Notes: generated by a model not told the origin, from the letters alone. 56,357 nt of DNA from a bacterium (GCA_024742475.1 JANSYI010000047.1:1-56357); one strand, 5' to 3'; numbered from the stretch's first letter, positions 6,985 to 16,086 are shown. Numbers and translations: made by a program.

Positions 6985-8271
6985 ATGCAGAAGGGCGCGC
7001 CCCAGACCCATCTCAACCTCAACGTCCGCGGGATGAAGCAGTCCGCGACCGTGGCGATCAACGAGCGGTCCAACGCCCTCATCTCCCAGGGGCGGACCGT
7101 CTACAAGCTGGGGCTCGGGCAGTCTCCGTTCCCGGTCGCCGAACCCGTGGTCGAGGCCCTTCGGCAGAACGCCGGCGAGAAGGACTACCTCCCGGTCTGC
7201 GGGCTCAGGTCGCTGCGTGACGCCGTGGCCGCGTATCACGGACGCACCGATGGCGTGGAGCGGACCGGGGACGACGTCCTCATCGGGCCCGGCAGCAAGG
7301 AGCTGATGTTCCTCCTGCAGCTGACCTACTACGGCGACCTGGTCATCCCCACCCCTGCGTGGGTCTCCTACGCCCCGCAGGCCCGCATCATCGGCCGACG
7401 GGTCGAGCTGCTCGAGACCTCTCAGGCCGACGGATGGCAGCTGAGCCCTGCCCGGCTCGAGGCCTTCTGCGCCGAGGACCCCGACCGACCACGCCTGGTC
7501 ATCCTCAACTATCCCTCCAACCCGACCGGCGGCACGTACAAGCTCGACGACCTCCGCGCGCTGGCCAAGGTCGCCAAGAAATACCGCGTGCTCATGCTCT
7601 CCGACGAGATCTACGGGGAGCTCCACCACAAGGGGCAACACGTCTCGATCGCCCGCTTCTACCCCGAGGGCACGATCATCTCCTCGGGCCTGTCCAAGTG
7701 GTGTGGCGCGGGCGGATGGCGCCTGGGCACGTTCCTCTTTCCCCCGAGCATGCGGTGGCTGCTCGATGCGATGGCCGCCGCGGCGAGCGAGACGTACACC
7801 TCGACCAGCGCGCCCATCCAGCACGCGGCCGTCACCGCGTTCCACCCCAGCCCCGAGATCGACGACTACCTCGCGCGCTCCCGCCGCATCCTCGGTGCGC
7901 TCGGCCGGTGGTGCCACCGCACCCTCACCGCCGCGGGCATCCGCTGCGCTGCACCCACCGGCGGCTTCTACCTGTTTCCGGACTTCTCCGCCTTCACGCA
8001 GCCTCTCGCGGCGCGGGGCCTGTTCGACTCGCCCGCGATCTGCCGCGCCCTGCTCGACGAGACCGGGGTGGCCATTCTGCCCGGCTCGGAGTTCGGTCGC
8101 CCGGCTGGAGAGCTGACGGCCCGCCTCGCGTACGTCGATTTCGACGGCGCGGCCGCCCTCGAGGCCGTCGCCCAGCTGCCTCGGGACGCGATCAACGAGG
8201 CGTTCTTGCGGCAACACTGCCCCAAGGTCACCGACGCGATCGATGCGATGTGCGCTTGGATGCCGCGCTGA
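6985..8271 (+). CDS. class I/II PLP-dependent aminotransferase (428 aa)
   Basis: This is a fold-type I aminotransferase of the aspartate aminotransferase superfamily. It has YLPVCGLRSLRDAVA (substrate loop), NYPSNPTGG (PLP-binding Asn), SDEIYGEL (Asp/Tyr contacts) and SSGLSKWCGAGGWRLG with Schiff-base Lys238. GVAILPGSEFG and a late Arg region bind the substrate carboxylate. The length is usual. ATG 6985 is preferred because a promoter with -35 and -10 ends eight bases before it. The amino-acid substrate cannot be assigned. Confidence 0.9.
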   Translation: MQKGAPQTHLNLNVRGMKQSATVAINERSNALISQGRTVYKLGLGQSPFPVAEPVVEALRQNAGEKDYLPVCGLRSLRDAVAAYHGRTDGVERTGDDVLIGPGSKELMFLLQLTYYGDLVIPTPAWVSYAPQARIIGRRVELLETSQADGWQLSPARLEAFCAEDPDRPRLVILNYPSNPTGGTYKLDDLRALAKVAKKYRVLMLSDEIYGELHHKGQHVSIARFYPEGTIISSGLSKWCGAGGWRLGTFLFPPSMRWLLDAMAAAASETYTSTSAPIQHAAVTAFHPSPEIDDYLARSRRILGALGRWCHRTLTAAGIRCAAPTGGFYLFPDFSAFTQPLAARGLFDSPAICRALLDETGVAILPGSEFGRPAGELTARLAYVDFDGAAALEAVAQLPRDAINEAFLRQHCPKVTDAIDAMCAWMPR

Positions 8272-8283
8272 GGGCCGCGGCGC

Positions 8284-8289
8284 TATCAT
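8284..8289 (+). promoter_or_regulatory. -10 box of a leaderless promoter for the 8296 gene
   Basis: TATCAT, six bases before GTG 8296. Confidence 0.5.
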
Positions 8290-8295
8290 GCGCGG

Positions 8296-8520
8296 GTGAG
8301 TGACGTTCCATCCGGTCGCGTCCGCCCCGAAGACGTCGACATTGGGGCGCTGCTCGGCGTGGCCCTCGGTCCGCCGCCCTCCGACGACTTCGCCGACAAG
8401 GTCGGGTCCACGGTCACGCTGATGACCACGGTCACCGAGCTGACGCTGCTCGTCTTCGCCGCCCCCTTGAACTGGCTGCGCAACGACGCGGCCGAAGAGC
8501 CCGACCGTGACGACACCTGA
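8296..8520 (+). CDS. small protein translationally coupled to the channel gene (74 aa)
   Basis: A GTG start at 8296 follows TATCAT by six bases. The product begins MSDVPSGRVRPEDVDIGALL, has one hydrophobic stretch around TVTELTLLVFAAPLNWL and an acidic end (EEPDRDDT). It overlaps the next gene by 14 bases, so the two are probably made together. It may be a small partner or regulator of the MscS-like channel. No family recognised. Confidence 0.62.
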   Translation: MSDVPSGRVRPEDVDIGALLGVALGPPPSDDFADKVGSTVTLMTTVTELTLLVFAAPLNWLRNDAAEEPDRDDT

Positions 8521-9355
8521 CCTCCCCCTCGCGTTCGTCGACCCGACCAGCACCTTGGGCCGCCTCGCCGACTCGGTCTCGCAGAGCGTGGCCGACTACG
8601 CGCCATCGATCGGCTCGGCTCTCTTCGTGTTCTTGGCCCTTTGGCTCGTGGCCAAGCTCGTGCGCGGCCTGGTCAAGCGCCTGCTGCAGGTCACCCCCCT
8701 GGACGAGGTCGTCTCGCAGACGCGACTGGGCCGCATGCTCCAGGCGTTTCGCGAGGACGCGACGCCGTCATGGGCAGTCGCCAACCTCGCCTACGTCGCC
8801 ATTCTCTTGATGGCCGTCACCTCGGCCGCCGAGGCGCTGGGCATCGAGGCGGCCAAGACCGCCGTGCTCGCCGCGCTGGGCTACCTGCCCAAGGTCATCT
8901 CCGCCCTGCTGATCGTCGCGATCGGCAGCGTGGCCGCCAGCGCGATCGCCCGGCTCGTCGGGGCGTTCTTCGCCGAGTTCCGCGGCGGACGCACCAAGAT
9001 GTTCGAGGCGCCGATCGAGCTGGGCATCATGCTGGTCGTCGCGCTCATCGCCCTCGAGTCGCTGGGCGTCGACGTCTCGTTCATCACGTCCAACCTCAGC
9101 GTGTTCGTGGTGGTGCTCCTGGTCCTGGCCGCCTTCTTGATGGCGTGGTCCATGCGGCGGCCGGCCGAGGAGATCATCGCCAACTACTACCTGCGGCAGC
9201 TGGTGCGCGTCGGTGACGACGTGAAGCTCGAGCAGACGCGCGGCGTGGTCGAACGCTTCGTCCCGCTGGGCGTCATGCTGCGCGACGCGGCGGGCAAGGA
9301 ACACTTCGTCCCCGCGCGCCACGTGCTCTCGGGACTCGAGCGCAGCAAGCCCTGA
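8507..9355 (+). CDS. small-conductance mechanosensitive (MscS-type) channel-like protein (282 aa)
   Basis: A first membrane helix (about 32-53) is followed by conserved TM-helix repeats: VANLAYVAILLMAVTSAAEALG, GYLPKVISALLIVAIGSVAASAIARLVG and ELGIMLVVALIALESLGVD. A further helix precedes a short soluble tail, VRVGDDVKLEQTRGVVERFVPLGVML, resembling the start of the MscS beta domain. The full MscS C-terminal vestibule is absent. This layout is the TM-helix (DUF1538/MscS-related) group. It probably acts in the inner membrane in osmotic release, although channel activity is inferred. Confidence 0.75.
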   Translation: MTTPDLPLAFVDPTSTLGRLADSVSQSVADYAPSIGSALFVFLALWLVAKLVRGLVKRLLQVTPLDEVVSQTRLGRMLQAFREDATPSWAVANLAYVAILLMAVTSAAEALGIEAAKTAVLAALGYLPKVISALLIVAIGSVAASAIARLVGAFFAEFRGGRTKMFEAPIELGIMLVVALIALESLGVDVSFITSNLSVFVVVLLVLAAFLMAWSMRRPAEEIIANYYLRQLVRVGDDVKLEQTRGVVERFVPLGVMLRDAAGKEHFVPARHVLSGLERSKP

Positions 9356-9359
9356 GCCG

Positions 9360-10817
9360 ATGGACGCGAGTCGAACCACGGTGGACATTGCGTCCTCCGA
9401 CGAGGCGCTGATCGAGGCGTATCGCGACGGCCAAGACGCGCTCGCGTACTCCGAGCTCGTCCGTCGCTACCAGATCCCGCTCTATCGCATCCTCGCGGCC
9501 CTGCTCTCCGACGCCGACCACGCCGAGCCCGCGTGCGAGCGGCTGTTCGTGCGGGCGGCGACGCGCCTTCACGAGCTCACCAACCCGGCGGGCTTTCACG
9601 CGTGGTTGATCCACATGGCGCGCGACGTCGCCAACGACGTCGAGGTGGACGCGGCCGTCTCCGCGCCGCTGTCTCGCCCGCAGCTGCTCAGCGCTGCGAA
9701 CCTGTCGCTCGAGGCCGGCAAGCAGGTCGTCTCGGACGCCGTCCGGGCCGCACTCGGGCAGATGAGCCCTCAGCAGCGGGCGATGCTCACCCTCGTCGAG
9801 CTCGAGGGCAACAGCCCGGCCGACGTCGCCAAGGCGATGGAGGTGCCCCTGGCCGAGTTCGAGGCGGAGCTGCAAGAGGCGCGGCGACGCTTCGTCGACC
9901 TCGTCACCGCCCCGGGCCACACCGCGCCTGCACGGGACGCGCCCGCCAACGCCCGGAGCGTCGCCGACCTGCCCGCGCTCGTCGGAGGCCGCTATCGGCT
10001 GGGCCCTCGCCTGGGCGCGGGCGGCATGGGCGTGGTGCATCGAGCCCGCGACGAGCAGACCGGGAACGACGTCGCCCTCAAGGTCGTGTTCCTCGGCCCT
10101 GGCACCGAAGATATTCGGGCCCGGTTCGACCGCGAGTGCGTGGCCATGGACATGATCGAACACCCCAACTTCGTGCGGAGCTTCGCCAACGGTGAGCTCC
10201 CCGGCGCGCGGTGGATCGCAATCGACCTGCTCGAGGGGCGCAACCTCGCCGACCGTCTGGTCGAGGGCCCCCTTCCCCTGCGTCGAGCGCTCGAGATCGC
10301 CAAGCAGCTCCTCGGCGCGCTCGGGCAGCTGCACGCCCGCGGCATCGTTCACCGCGACGTCAAATCCGACAACGTCTTGTTCGCAAGCGCGGGTGACGAA
10401 TCGGAGGTCAAGCTGATCGATCTGGGCATCGCGAAGCTACCCCAAGAAAAGCTCTCGCCCGAGCAGGCGCGCTTGACCGCCGCGGGGATGACCCTGGGCA
10501 CGCCAGCCTACATCTCGCCCGAGCAGGCGATCGGCCAGGTCGTCGACGGGCGCGCCGACCTCTACTCGCTCAGCGTGCTCCTCTTCGAGATGCTCACCGG
10601 CAAGCTGCCGTTTCGCGCGGGCGACGTCGTCACCCTGCTCACGATGCACGTCAGCGCGACGCCGCCGCTCATCAGCGAGCTCACGAACGGGCAGCTGCCG
10701 ATGTCCGAAGCCGTCGACGAGCTGGTCGACCGGGGGCTGGCCAAGACCGCGCGCGACCGCTACCCCGACGCCGACGCGTACATCGAGGCCATCGACGCGC
10801 TGCTCGCCGCGCTGTGA
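9360..10817 (+). CDS. ECF sigma-like domain fused to a Ser/Thr protein kinase (485 aa)
   Basis: One continuous frame joins two regulators. Residues 13-95 match ECF sigma region 2 (DEALIEAYRDGQDALAYSEL ... FHAWLIHMARDVAND). Residues 126-180 match region 4 (ALGQMSPQQRAMLTLVELEG, a helix-turn-helix, LQEARRRFVDL). Residues 211-485 are a Hanks-type kinase: P-loop GAGGMGVVHRA, Lys241, Glu259, HRDVKSDN with Asp333, DLG 354-356 in place of DFG, and GTPAYISPEQ. All catalytic residues are present. No membrane helix follows, so the kinase is cytoplasmic. Region 2 has HAEPACERLF where many ECFs have DAED-xx-QE-xF, so promoter binding may be altered. The gene begins four bases after the channel stop. Confidence 0.88.
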   Translation: MDASRTTVDIASSDEALIEAYRDGQDALAYSELVRRYQIPLYRILAALLSDADHAEPACERLFVRAATRLHELTNPAGFHAWLIHMARDVANDVEVDAAVSAPLSRPQLLSAANLSLEAGKQVVSDAVRAALGQMSPQQRAMLTLVELEGNSPADVAKAMEVPLAEFEAELQEARRRFVDLVTAPGHTAPARDAPANARSVADLPALVGGRYRLGPRLGAGGMGVVHRARDEQTGNDVALKVVFLGPGTEDIRARFDRECVAMDMIEHPNFVRSFANGELPGARWIAIDLLEGRNLADRLVEGPLPLRRALEIAKQLLGALGQLHARGIVHRDVKSDNVLFASAGDESEVKLIDLGIAKLPQEKLSPEQARLTAAGMTLGTPAYISPEQAIGQVVDGRADLYSLSVLLFEMLTGKLPFRAGDVVTLLTMHVSATPPLISELTNGQLPMSEAVDELVDRGLAKTARDRYPDADAYIEAIDALLAAL

Positions 10818-10902
10818 TCCCGCATTTTCTGCGGCTGAGGATCACCACGGCGACGCAGCACTTTCCGGTCAGACGAAATCCAGCCGCGGCAAGCTCGTAC
10901 CC

Positions 10903-11160
10903 ATGCTCTTGCTTGCGGTCCGACCCCTCGACCTCGCGATCTTCGGCACCATGGGTTGCCTCTGGATCTTCGGGGCTGCCTTCATCTACTTCGTGTGGCG
11001 CTGGGCGGCGCGGACCGAGGCGGAGCGAGCACAACCCGTCATGCGCGCAGGCGACCCACCGGTCCCCCCCGCAGCACCGCTTGCGACGCGGGCTCCGAAA
11101 GCCCGCCCGCGCAAGGCCGACGACCTCGGCGCAGGCCTGCCCACCCCCGCATCCACCTGA
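10903..11160 (+). CDS. small single-span membrane protein (85 aa)
   Basis: ATG 10903 starts MLLLAVRPLDLAIFGTMGC, continuing into one membrane helix that ends at FVWRWAARTEAE. A Pro/Ala/Arg-rich cytoplasmic tail follows. It ends 11 bases before the HTTM gene, so they are probably one transcript. Size and layout suggest a small accessory subunit. No family recognised. Confidence 0.62.
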   Translation: MLLLAVRPLDLAIFGTMGCLWIFGAAFIYFVWRWAARTEAERAQPVMRAGDPPVPPAAPLATRAPKARPRKADDLGAGLPTPAST

Positions 11161-11171
11161 TCGGACCGGAC

Positions 11172-13667
11172 ATGCTTCTCGCGCTTGCAGACAAGGCGGT
11201 CAACGAGCAGGCGGTGGCGCTCTCGCCCACCATGGGATGGCTCCTGCTCGGTTGCGCCATCGCCGTCATCAGCTTCTTCATCCTTCACGCCGACCGCTGG
11301 CGCCGTTGGTGGCTCAGCGCCGAAGACCCCCGGGGCATCGCCTTCTTCCGGATCGTCTTCGGCTTCTTCGTGCTCGCGAACATCAACGGCATGTGGGACG
11401 TCTTCACGTTCCTCTACACCGACGAGGGCATCTTTCCCGCCGACGTCGCCCGCCAGGTGTTCGCCTCGAAGCAGTTTGCGGGCTTCGGCGACGGCATGGC
11501 CGACGGAGAGCCCTACGGCTTCTTCGACCCGGCCGCGCTGTGGGAGTTCATCAAGGGACCCAAGTGGTCCCTGCTGTATTTCTGGGACTCTCCGACCGCG
11601 TTTTGGATCCACATCGTCGCGTTCGAAGTCGCCGCGGTCTGCTTCATCATCGGCTTTCGCACGCGCCTGATGGGCGTGCTGACCTGGTTTCTGATGAACA
11701 GCATCCTGACCCGCAACTCGCTGGGTTGGGAGGGCACCGAGCTCGTCTACCGCACGATGCTCGCCTACCTCATCTTCGCGCGCAGCGGCCACGCCTACAG
11801 CGTGGACAACTGGCTGCGTTGCCGAAAGCTCCGCAAGCAGGGCCGCCTCAGCGAACGTGACGGCCCCGGTGGAGGCGCCGGCCTGCCGCCGAGCTCCGAG
11901 CACCCCGAGGGGCTCGAGCCGGTGTATCGCCGCATCCCCTCGTGGCCTCGCAAGCTGATCATGCTTCAGCTGGCCACCATCTACGTGACCACCGGCACCC
12001 TCAAGACCGGCAGCGTGTGGATGGCGGGCGACGCGATGTACTACGCGATGAACCTCGACCACTTCTACCGGACGCCGCCGCAGTACCTGTCGTCGCTCGG
12101 TGGGACCACGGTGTTTCGCGCCATGTGTTACGCGACCAAGGTCGGGCAGATGTCCTTTGCCCTGGTCATCTTCGGCATCATCACGCGCTGGTCGATCGCG
12201 CAGGGCTTCAAGCCCTACCCCAAGTGGCGTCAGTGGGCGATCCGCGGCTGCTGGTTCGCGCTCATCGGCCTGAGCACCGCCCTCATCTACGTGGCCTACC
12301 CGGTCCACTTCGGCCCGAAGATCTCAGCGGGCGCCTTCGCCAGCATCTGGGCGGGCGTCCACACGGCGCTGTACCTGCTGTGGTGGAAGCTGGGCAACGC
12401 GCCGTTTCGCTTCCGCGGGTTCGGCAGGTGGAGGCTCGACACCCCAGTGGTCATCGATCGCAAGTGGGTCTGCACGTGGATCTTGGGCCGTCGCGTGCTG
12501 CTGATCTGGCACCTGGCGTTTCACGGCCACATCTTCTCGATGATGAACGTCGGCCAGTTCCAGACCGGCATGATGTCGGCCACCTTCGCGTTCATCCGCG
12601 GCCACGAAATCGCCGCCGCGCTCCGTGACATCGGCCACCGCCTGCACAGCTGGGGCGTCCCGGGCATGCCCAAGTCGGTGCAGCAGCGCCTGCCGGTGCT
12701 GCCCGCCGCCGACGTCACTTTGCCGCGGCACCACCACGACGCCGCGCGCCTGCCGATGGCGGCCTTCTTCATGGGGCTCGTCGGGGTGCTCGTGGGCATC
12801 GTCGTGCAGGTCAAGGTGAAGCCCGAGTGGGACTTCCGCTGGGTTTGGGTCGCCACCGCTGCGTTCATTGCCGGCGTCGCGTTCGTGCAGGCGCGGCGCA
12901 GTATGGGGCGCACCGACGCCGACGTCGTGGGTCGCGAGCCGTGGGCCTACGGACCCGTCGGGCGCCTGATCGTCGGCGGCCTCGTGGTCTGGCATCTGGT
13001 CGCCGTCGCGACCTGGCTCATGCCGAGCAAGGACTGCCTGTCGAGCTTCCGCAACCAGGCCCGCGGCGTGTTCACCTTCTACCTGACGCGGACCACGACC
13101 GATCAGGGCTGGGGCATGTTCGCGCCCAACCCACCGCGCACCAACGTATTCCTCAAGGTCATGGTCACCGACCAGCAGGGCGAGACTTGGGACCTGCGCA
13201 CGGACGTCTACGCCGAGGAGCAGAAGCCTCAGCCGTGGATCTGGAACGACCGCATGCGAAAGATCAACCGCCGCATCATCGGCGGCGAGTCGGGCCCCAA
13301 CAGCTGGTACCGCAAGTGGTACGCGCGCTACCACTGCCGTCAGTGGGCGCGAAACCACGGAGGCGAGGCGCCCAAGCGCGTGGACCTGGTCAAGATCTGG
13401 TACCGGATCCCCACACCCGAGCAGGTCCGCAAACACGGCTACTACCGCGCCGAGGAGCTCCTCGAGCGGGCCGGCCACGAGCGCGTCTCCTACACGGAGA
13501 ACTGCCGCCACGCGGTGATGGGGCAGCTGCCCAACTTCATCCGCGAACGCGACGGGCTGCCGCTGCTCGACGAGGGGGTCTACAAGCCCTGGATCAAGCG
13601 CAAGAAGGCAAAATGGGACCAACGCAAAGAGCGCGAGGCCAAGCGCGCGGCCGCGCGCACGAAGTAG
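11172..13667 (+). CDS. HTTM-domain membrane protein (831 aa)
   Basis: Residues about 45-250 match the HTTM (vitamin K-dependent gamma-carboxylase-like) membrane domain: PRGIAFFRIVFGFFVLANI, EVAAVCFIIGFRTRL, NSILTRNSLGWEG and LAYLIFARSGHAYSVD. More helices follow (about 270-620). A soluble C-terminal part of about 180 residues starts near WGMFAPNPPRTNVFLKV and is rich in Trp, Lys and Arg. The protein is longer than most HTTM proteins because of an inserted middle membrane region and this tail. HTTM proteins are poorly characterised relatives of vitamin K-dependent carboxylase, and activity here is unproven. A TAG stop at 13665 is followed by the regulator gene. Confidence 0.82.
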   Translation: MLLALADKAVNEQAVALSPTMGWLLLGCAIAVISFFILHADRWRRWWLSAEDPRGIAFFRIVFGFFVLANINGMWDVFTFLYTDEGIFPADVARQVFASKQFAGFGDGMADGEPYGFFDPAALWEFIKGPKWSLLYFWDSPTAFWIHIVAFEVAAVCFIIGFRTRLMGVLTWFLMNSILTRNSLGWEGTELVYRTMLAYLIFARSGHAYSVDNWLRCRKLRKQGRLSERDGPGGGAGLPPSSEHPEGLEPVYRRIPSWPRKLIMLQLATIYVTTGTLKTGSVWMAGDAMYYAMNLDHFYRTPPQYLSSLGGTTVFRAMCYATKVGQMSFALVIFGIITRWSIAQGFKPYPKWRQWAIRGCWFALIGLSTALIYVAYPVHFGPKISAGAFASIWAGVHTALYLLWWKLGNAPFRFRGFGRWRLDTPVVIDRKWVCTWILGRRVLLIWHLAFHGHIFSMMNVGQFQTGMMSATFAFIRGHEIAAALRDIGHRLHSWGVPGMPKSVQQRLPVLPAADVTLPRHHHDAARLPMAAFFMGLVGVLVGIVVQVKVKPEWDFRWVWVATAAFIAGVAFVQARRSMGRTDADVVGREPWAYGPVGRLIVGGLVVWHLVAVATWLMPSKDCLSSFRNQARGVFTFYLTRTTTDQGWGMFAPNPPRTNVFLKVMVTDQQGETWDLRTDVYAEEQKPQPWIWNDRMRKINRRIIGGESGPNSWYRKWYARYHCRQWARNHGGEAPKRVDLVKIWYRIPTPEQVRKHGYYRAEELLERAGHERVSYTENCRHAVMGQLPNFIRERDGLPLLDEGVYKPWIKRKKAKWDQRKEREAKRAAARTK

Positions 13668-13678
13668 GGCGCAAGATC

Positions 13679-13686
13679 TGCCGGCA
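13679..13686. promoter_or_regulatory. TGCCGGCA palindrome upstream of the NtrC-type gene
   Basis: An eight-base palindrome 37 bases before ATG 13724. The same octamer occurs upstream of the RpoH-like/Usp and histidine-kinase/receiver pairs, so it is a candidate operator. Confidence 0.35.
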
Positions 13687-13723
13687 CCGTACACTCGTGG
13701 CCGCGCATCCTACCGCCAAGCCG

Positions 13724-15145
13724 ATGTCCAAGCGCTCCAGCAAACGCGTTCAGATCCTCGTCGTCGACGATGAATCCAGCGCCCGCTCCGGGCTGGTCGA
13801 GCTCCTGCGAGAGGAGGGCTACGAGGTCCGGGGAGCCGCCGATGCCTTCAAGGCGCTGGGCATGGTCGAGGCGGGCGTGCCCGACCTCCTCATCACCGAT
13901 GTGCACATGCCCGGCATGGACGGCACGTCGTTGATGGCCAAGGTGCAAGAGGCGCATCCGGAGGTCGGGGTCATCGTCATGACAGCCTACAGCACCGTCG
14001 AGCGCGCGGTCGCGGCCATGCAGCAGGGTGCCGACGACTATCTGACCAAGCCGATCCGCTTCGACGAGCTCCTCCTGGTCGTCGATCGGCTGCTCGCGCA
14101 CCGCGAGACCGCGCGAGAGCTCGAGGAGTATCGCCGTGCCAGCGACGCCAAGTCCCCAGCCCTGGGCTGGGTCGGGCAGTCGAAGGCGTCTCGCAACGTG
14201 CTCGACCTCATCCGGCAGGTGGCCGACTCCCCCGCGTCCGTGCTGCTCACCGGCGAGAGCGGCACGGGCAAGGAGCTGGCCGCGCGAGCGCTGCACGATG
14301 CGAGCCCCCGCCGCACCGGGCCGTTCGTACCCGTCCACTGCGCCGCGCTGGCCGAAGGCGTCCTCGAGAGCGAGCTCTTCGGTCACGAGAAGGGCGCGTT
14401 CACCGGCGCCGACAGCACCCGCGACGGCCGCTTCGCGCGGGCCAACGGCGGCACGCTGTTCCTCGACGAGGTCGGAGAGATCCCGCTCTCGGTCCAGGTC
14501 AAGCTTCTGCGGGTCCTACAAGAGCGGACCTACGAGCGCGTCGGTGGCGATCGAGCGATCGAGGTCGACGTTCGGGTCGTCGCGGCGACGCACCGCGACC
14601 TCCTCGCCGACGTCAAGGAGGGCCGCTTCCGCGAAGACCTGTTCTACCGGCTCAACGTCATCAACGTCCGGCTGCCCACGTTGCGCGAGCGGGCCGACGA
14701 CATCCCCCTGCTCGCCATGCACTTCCTCGCGCAACACGCCAGCCGCGCGAGAAAGCAGATCCGCAGCATCAGCGAGCGCAGCCTCGACGCGCTGCGTGCA
14801 TACGACTGGCCCGGCAACGTGCGCCAGCTCGAGAACTGCATCGAGCATGCGGTCGCGCTGTGCAACGACTTCGAGGTCGACGTCCGCCACCTCCCCCGAG
14901 AGGTGCTTGGCTCCGGCCGCGCGCTCGACGAGTTGCCGATCGTCCCCGGCTCGTCGATGGCCGAGGTCGAGCGGTACGTCATCCTCAAGACGCTCGAGTC
15001 GGTCGGCGGCAGCACGTCGAAGGCGGCGAAGATCCTGGGCGTGTCACCGCGCACCATCCAGTACAGGATGAACCAGTACCGCGACGAGGACCCCGAGCAG
15101 GTCGCGCTGATCTTGGCCCGCAAGAAGACGCGCAAGCGGGTCTAG
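13724..15145 (+). CDS. NtrC-family sigma54-dependent response regulator (473 aa)
   Basis: The receiver domain spans residues 9-125 (acidic pair at 15-16, phospho-acceptor Asp59 in ITDVHMPGMDG, Lys109 in LTKP). The AAA+ domain spans about 145-385: Walker A GESGTGKE, sigma54-contact loop GAFTGA in FGHEKGAFTGADS, Walker B GGTLFLDEVGE, sensor GNVRQLEN. The Fis-type helix-turn-helix is GGSTSKAAKILGVSPRTIQYRM, with a basic tail. All parts needed to activate RNA polymerase-sigma54 are intact. No histidine kinase gene is adjacent in the same operon. The PAS kinase at 16581 is the nearest candidate partner. Confidence 0.95.
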   Translation: MSKRSSKRVQILVVDDESSARSGLVELLREEGYEVRGAADAFKALGMVEAGVPDLLITDVHMPGMDGTSLMAKVQEAHPEVGVIVMTAYSTVERAVAAMQQGADDYLTKPIRFDELLLVVDRLLAHRETARELEEYRRASDAKSPALGWVGQSKASRNVLDLIRQVADSPASVLLTGESGTGKELAARALHDASPRRTGPFVPVHCAALAEGVLESELFGHEKGAFTGADSTRDGRFARANGGTLFLDEVGEIPLSVQVKLLRVLQERTYERVGGDRAIEVDVRVVAATHRDLLADVKEGRFREDLFYRLNVINVRLPTLRERADDIPLLAMHFLAQHASRARKQIRSISERSLDALRAYDWPGNVRQLENCIEHAVALCNDFEVDVRHLPREVLGSGRALDELPIVPGSSMAEVERYVILKTLESVGGSTSKAAKILGVSPRTIQYRMNQYRDEDPEQVALILARKKTRKRV

Positions 15146-15158
15146 CCTGTGGTGCTCG

Positions 15159-15968
15159 CTAGAGAGCGCCAAGGGCCTCGACGACCGCGTCGCCCATGTG
15201 GCTGTACAGATGCCGACGCAGCGGCGTGGCGACGCTCTTCTCCAAGCGACGCACAGCCGCGCTCGAGAGCCCCCACTTCCTGCCGAGCTCACACAGGGGC
15301 ACGGGGTTCGTGCTCGCCACCCGCTCGCGCAGCATGGCGAGCGCCGGGCCCTCCAGGCTCTCCGCGTAGGCCTCGAGCGCGGTGCCGAGCCGTTGGGCGA
15401 GCTCCGCGTCCGCAATTTCGTCCTCGGGAGTCGGCGCCGGGTCGCTGACGCGTTCCATGCGAGCGACGTCATCGTCACTCGCCGGGGTGTCCAGTGAAGC
15501 CGTTGGCGTACGCAAGCTCTCCATCGCCTCGACATCGGCCGCCGAGACGCCGAGCGCGTCTGCGATCTCCTGCGAGCACGGCAGCGACCCGTCCCGCGAC
15601 AGCTCGGCCGTCGTCTTGGCCAGCTGGTAGAACAGCCGTCGCCGCGCGGCGGTCGTCGCACCACGCACGATGCCGCTGTTGCGCTCGACGAAGCGCAGCA
15701 TGTGCGCCCTCACCCACCAGCTCGCGAACGTCGCCAGACGGACCCCGCGCTGGGGATCGAAGCGCTCCATCGCATGCAGCAAGCCGACGTTGCCTTCCTG
15801 CATCAGGTCACCGAGCGTGCACTGCCGGCTCTGATAGCGGTTGGCCCAGAACGCGATCATCCGCTGCTGGCTCCGCACCAGCCGCGTGCGCGCGCCCACT
15901 GCTCCGATGTTTGTCCAGCGTTCGAACAGCGCGCGCTCCTGGTCCGACGAGAGGTCGTGGCGATCCAT
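15159..15968 (-). CDS. RpoH-like alternative sigma70-family factor (269 aa)
   Basis: Region 2 is clear: TLGDLMQEGNVGLLHAMERFDP and the DNA-melting/-10 block RLATFASWWVRAHML (about 78-91). ARRRLFYQLAK (about 108-118) resembles the RpoH box QRKLFFNLR that is specific to heat-shock sigma factors. Region 4 ends with LCELGRKWGLSSAAVRRLEKS. The length is like RpoH (about 285). ATG 15968 is chosen because MDRHDLSSDQ fits. TAGACT lies only four bases upstream, so the start is not certain. The convergent gene is the NtrC-type regulator (13 bases apart) and the divergent gene is a universal stress protein, so a stress role is plausible. Confidence 0.85.
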   Translation of the reverse strand: MDRHDLSSDQERALFERWTNIGAVGARTRLVRSQQRMIAFWANRYQSRQCTLGDLMQEGNVGLLHAMERFDPQRGVRLATFASWWVRAHMLRFVERNSGIVRGATTAARRRLFYQLAKTTAELSRDGSLPCSQEIADALGVSAADVEAMESLRTPTASLDTPASDDDVARMERVSDPAPTPEDEIADAELAQRLGTALEAYAESLEGPALAMLRERVASTNPVPLCELGRKWGLSSAAVRRLEKSVATPLRRHLYSHMGDAVVEALGAL

Positions 15969-16036
15969 CGCCAGTCTACAGAGCAAGAACGCTGCCAACG
16001 AGAATCCCGCCTTCTTGCGGGCGTCCTGTCGACCTC

Positions 16037-16086
16037 TGCCGGCAGTTCTTGCGCGCGGACCGGCCAGGGCGCAACGCTTGCCGGCA
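16037..16086. promoter_or_regulatory. two TGCCGGCA palindromes between the sigma factor and Usp genes
   Basis: TGCCGGCA at 16037-16044 and again at 16079-16086, 42 bases apart start to start (about four helical turns), in the 187-base divergent intergenic region. Candidate shared operator. Confidence 0.35.

Noticed and set aside
5908..8553. 881-residue minus-strand open frame
   Set aside because: Only the last 235 residues code (hydrolase). Upstream it is antisense to the aminotransferase and the Lys-rich gene.
16030..16060. sigma54 promoter (-24/-12) near the Usp gene
   Set aside because: GG and GC elements are 8 rather than 10 bases apart; the site fits the TGCCGGCA palindrome better.
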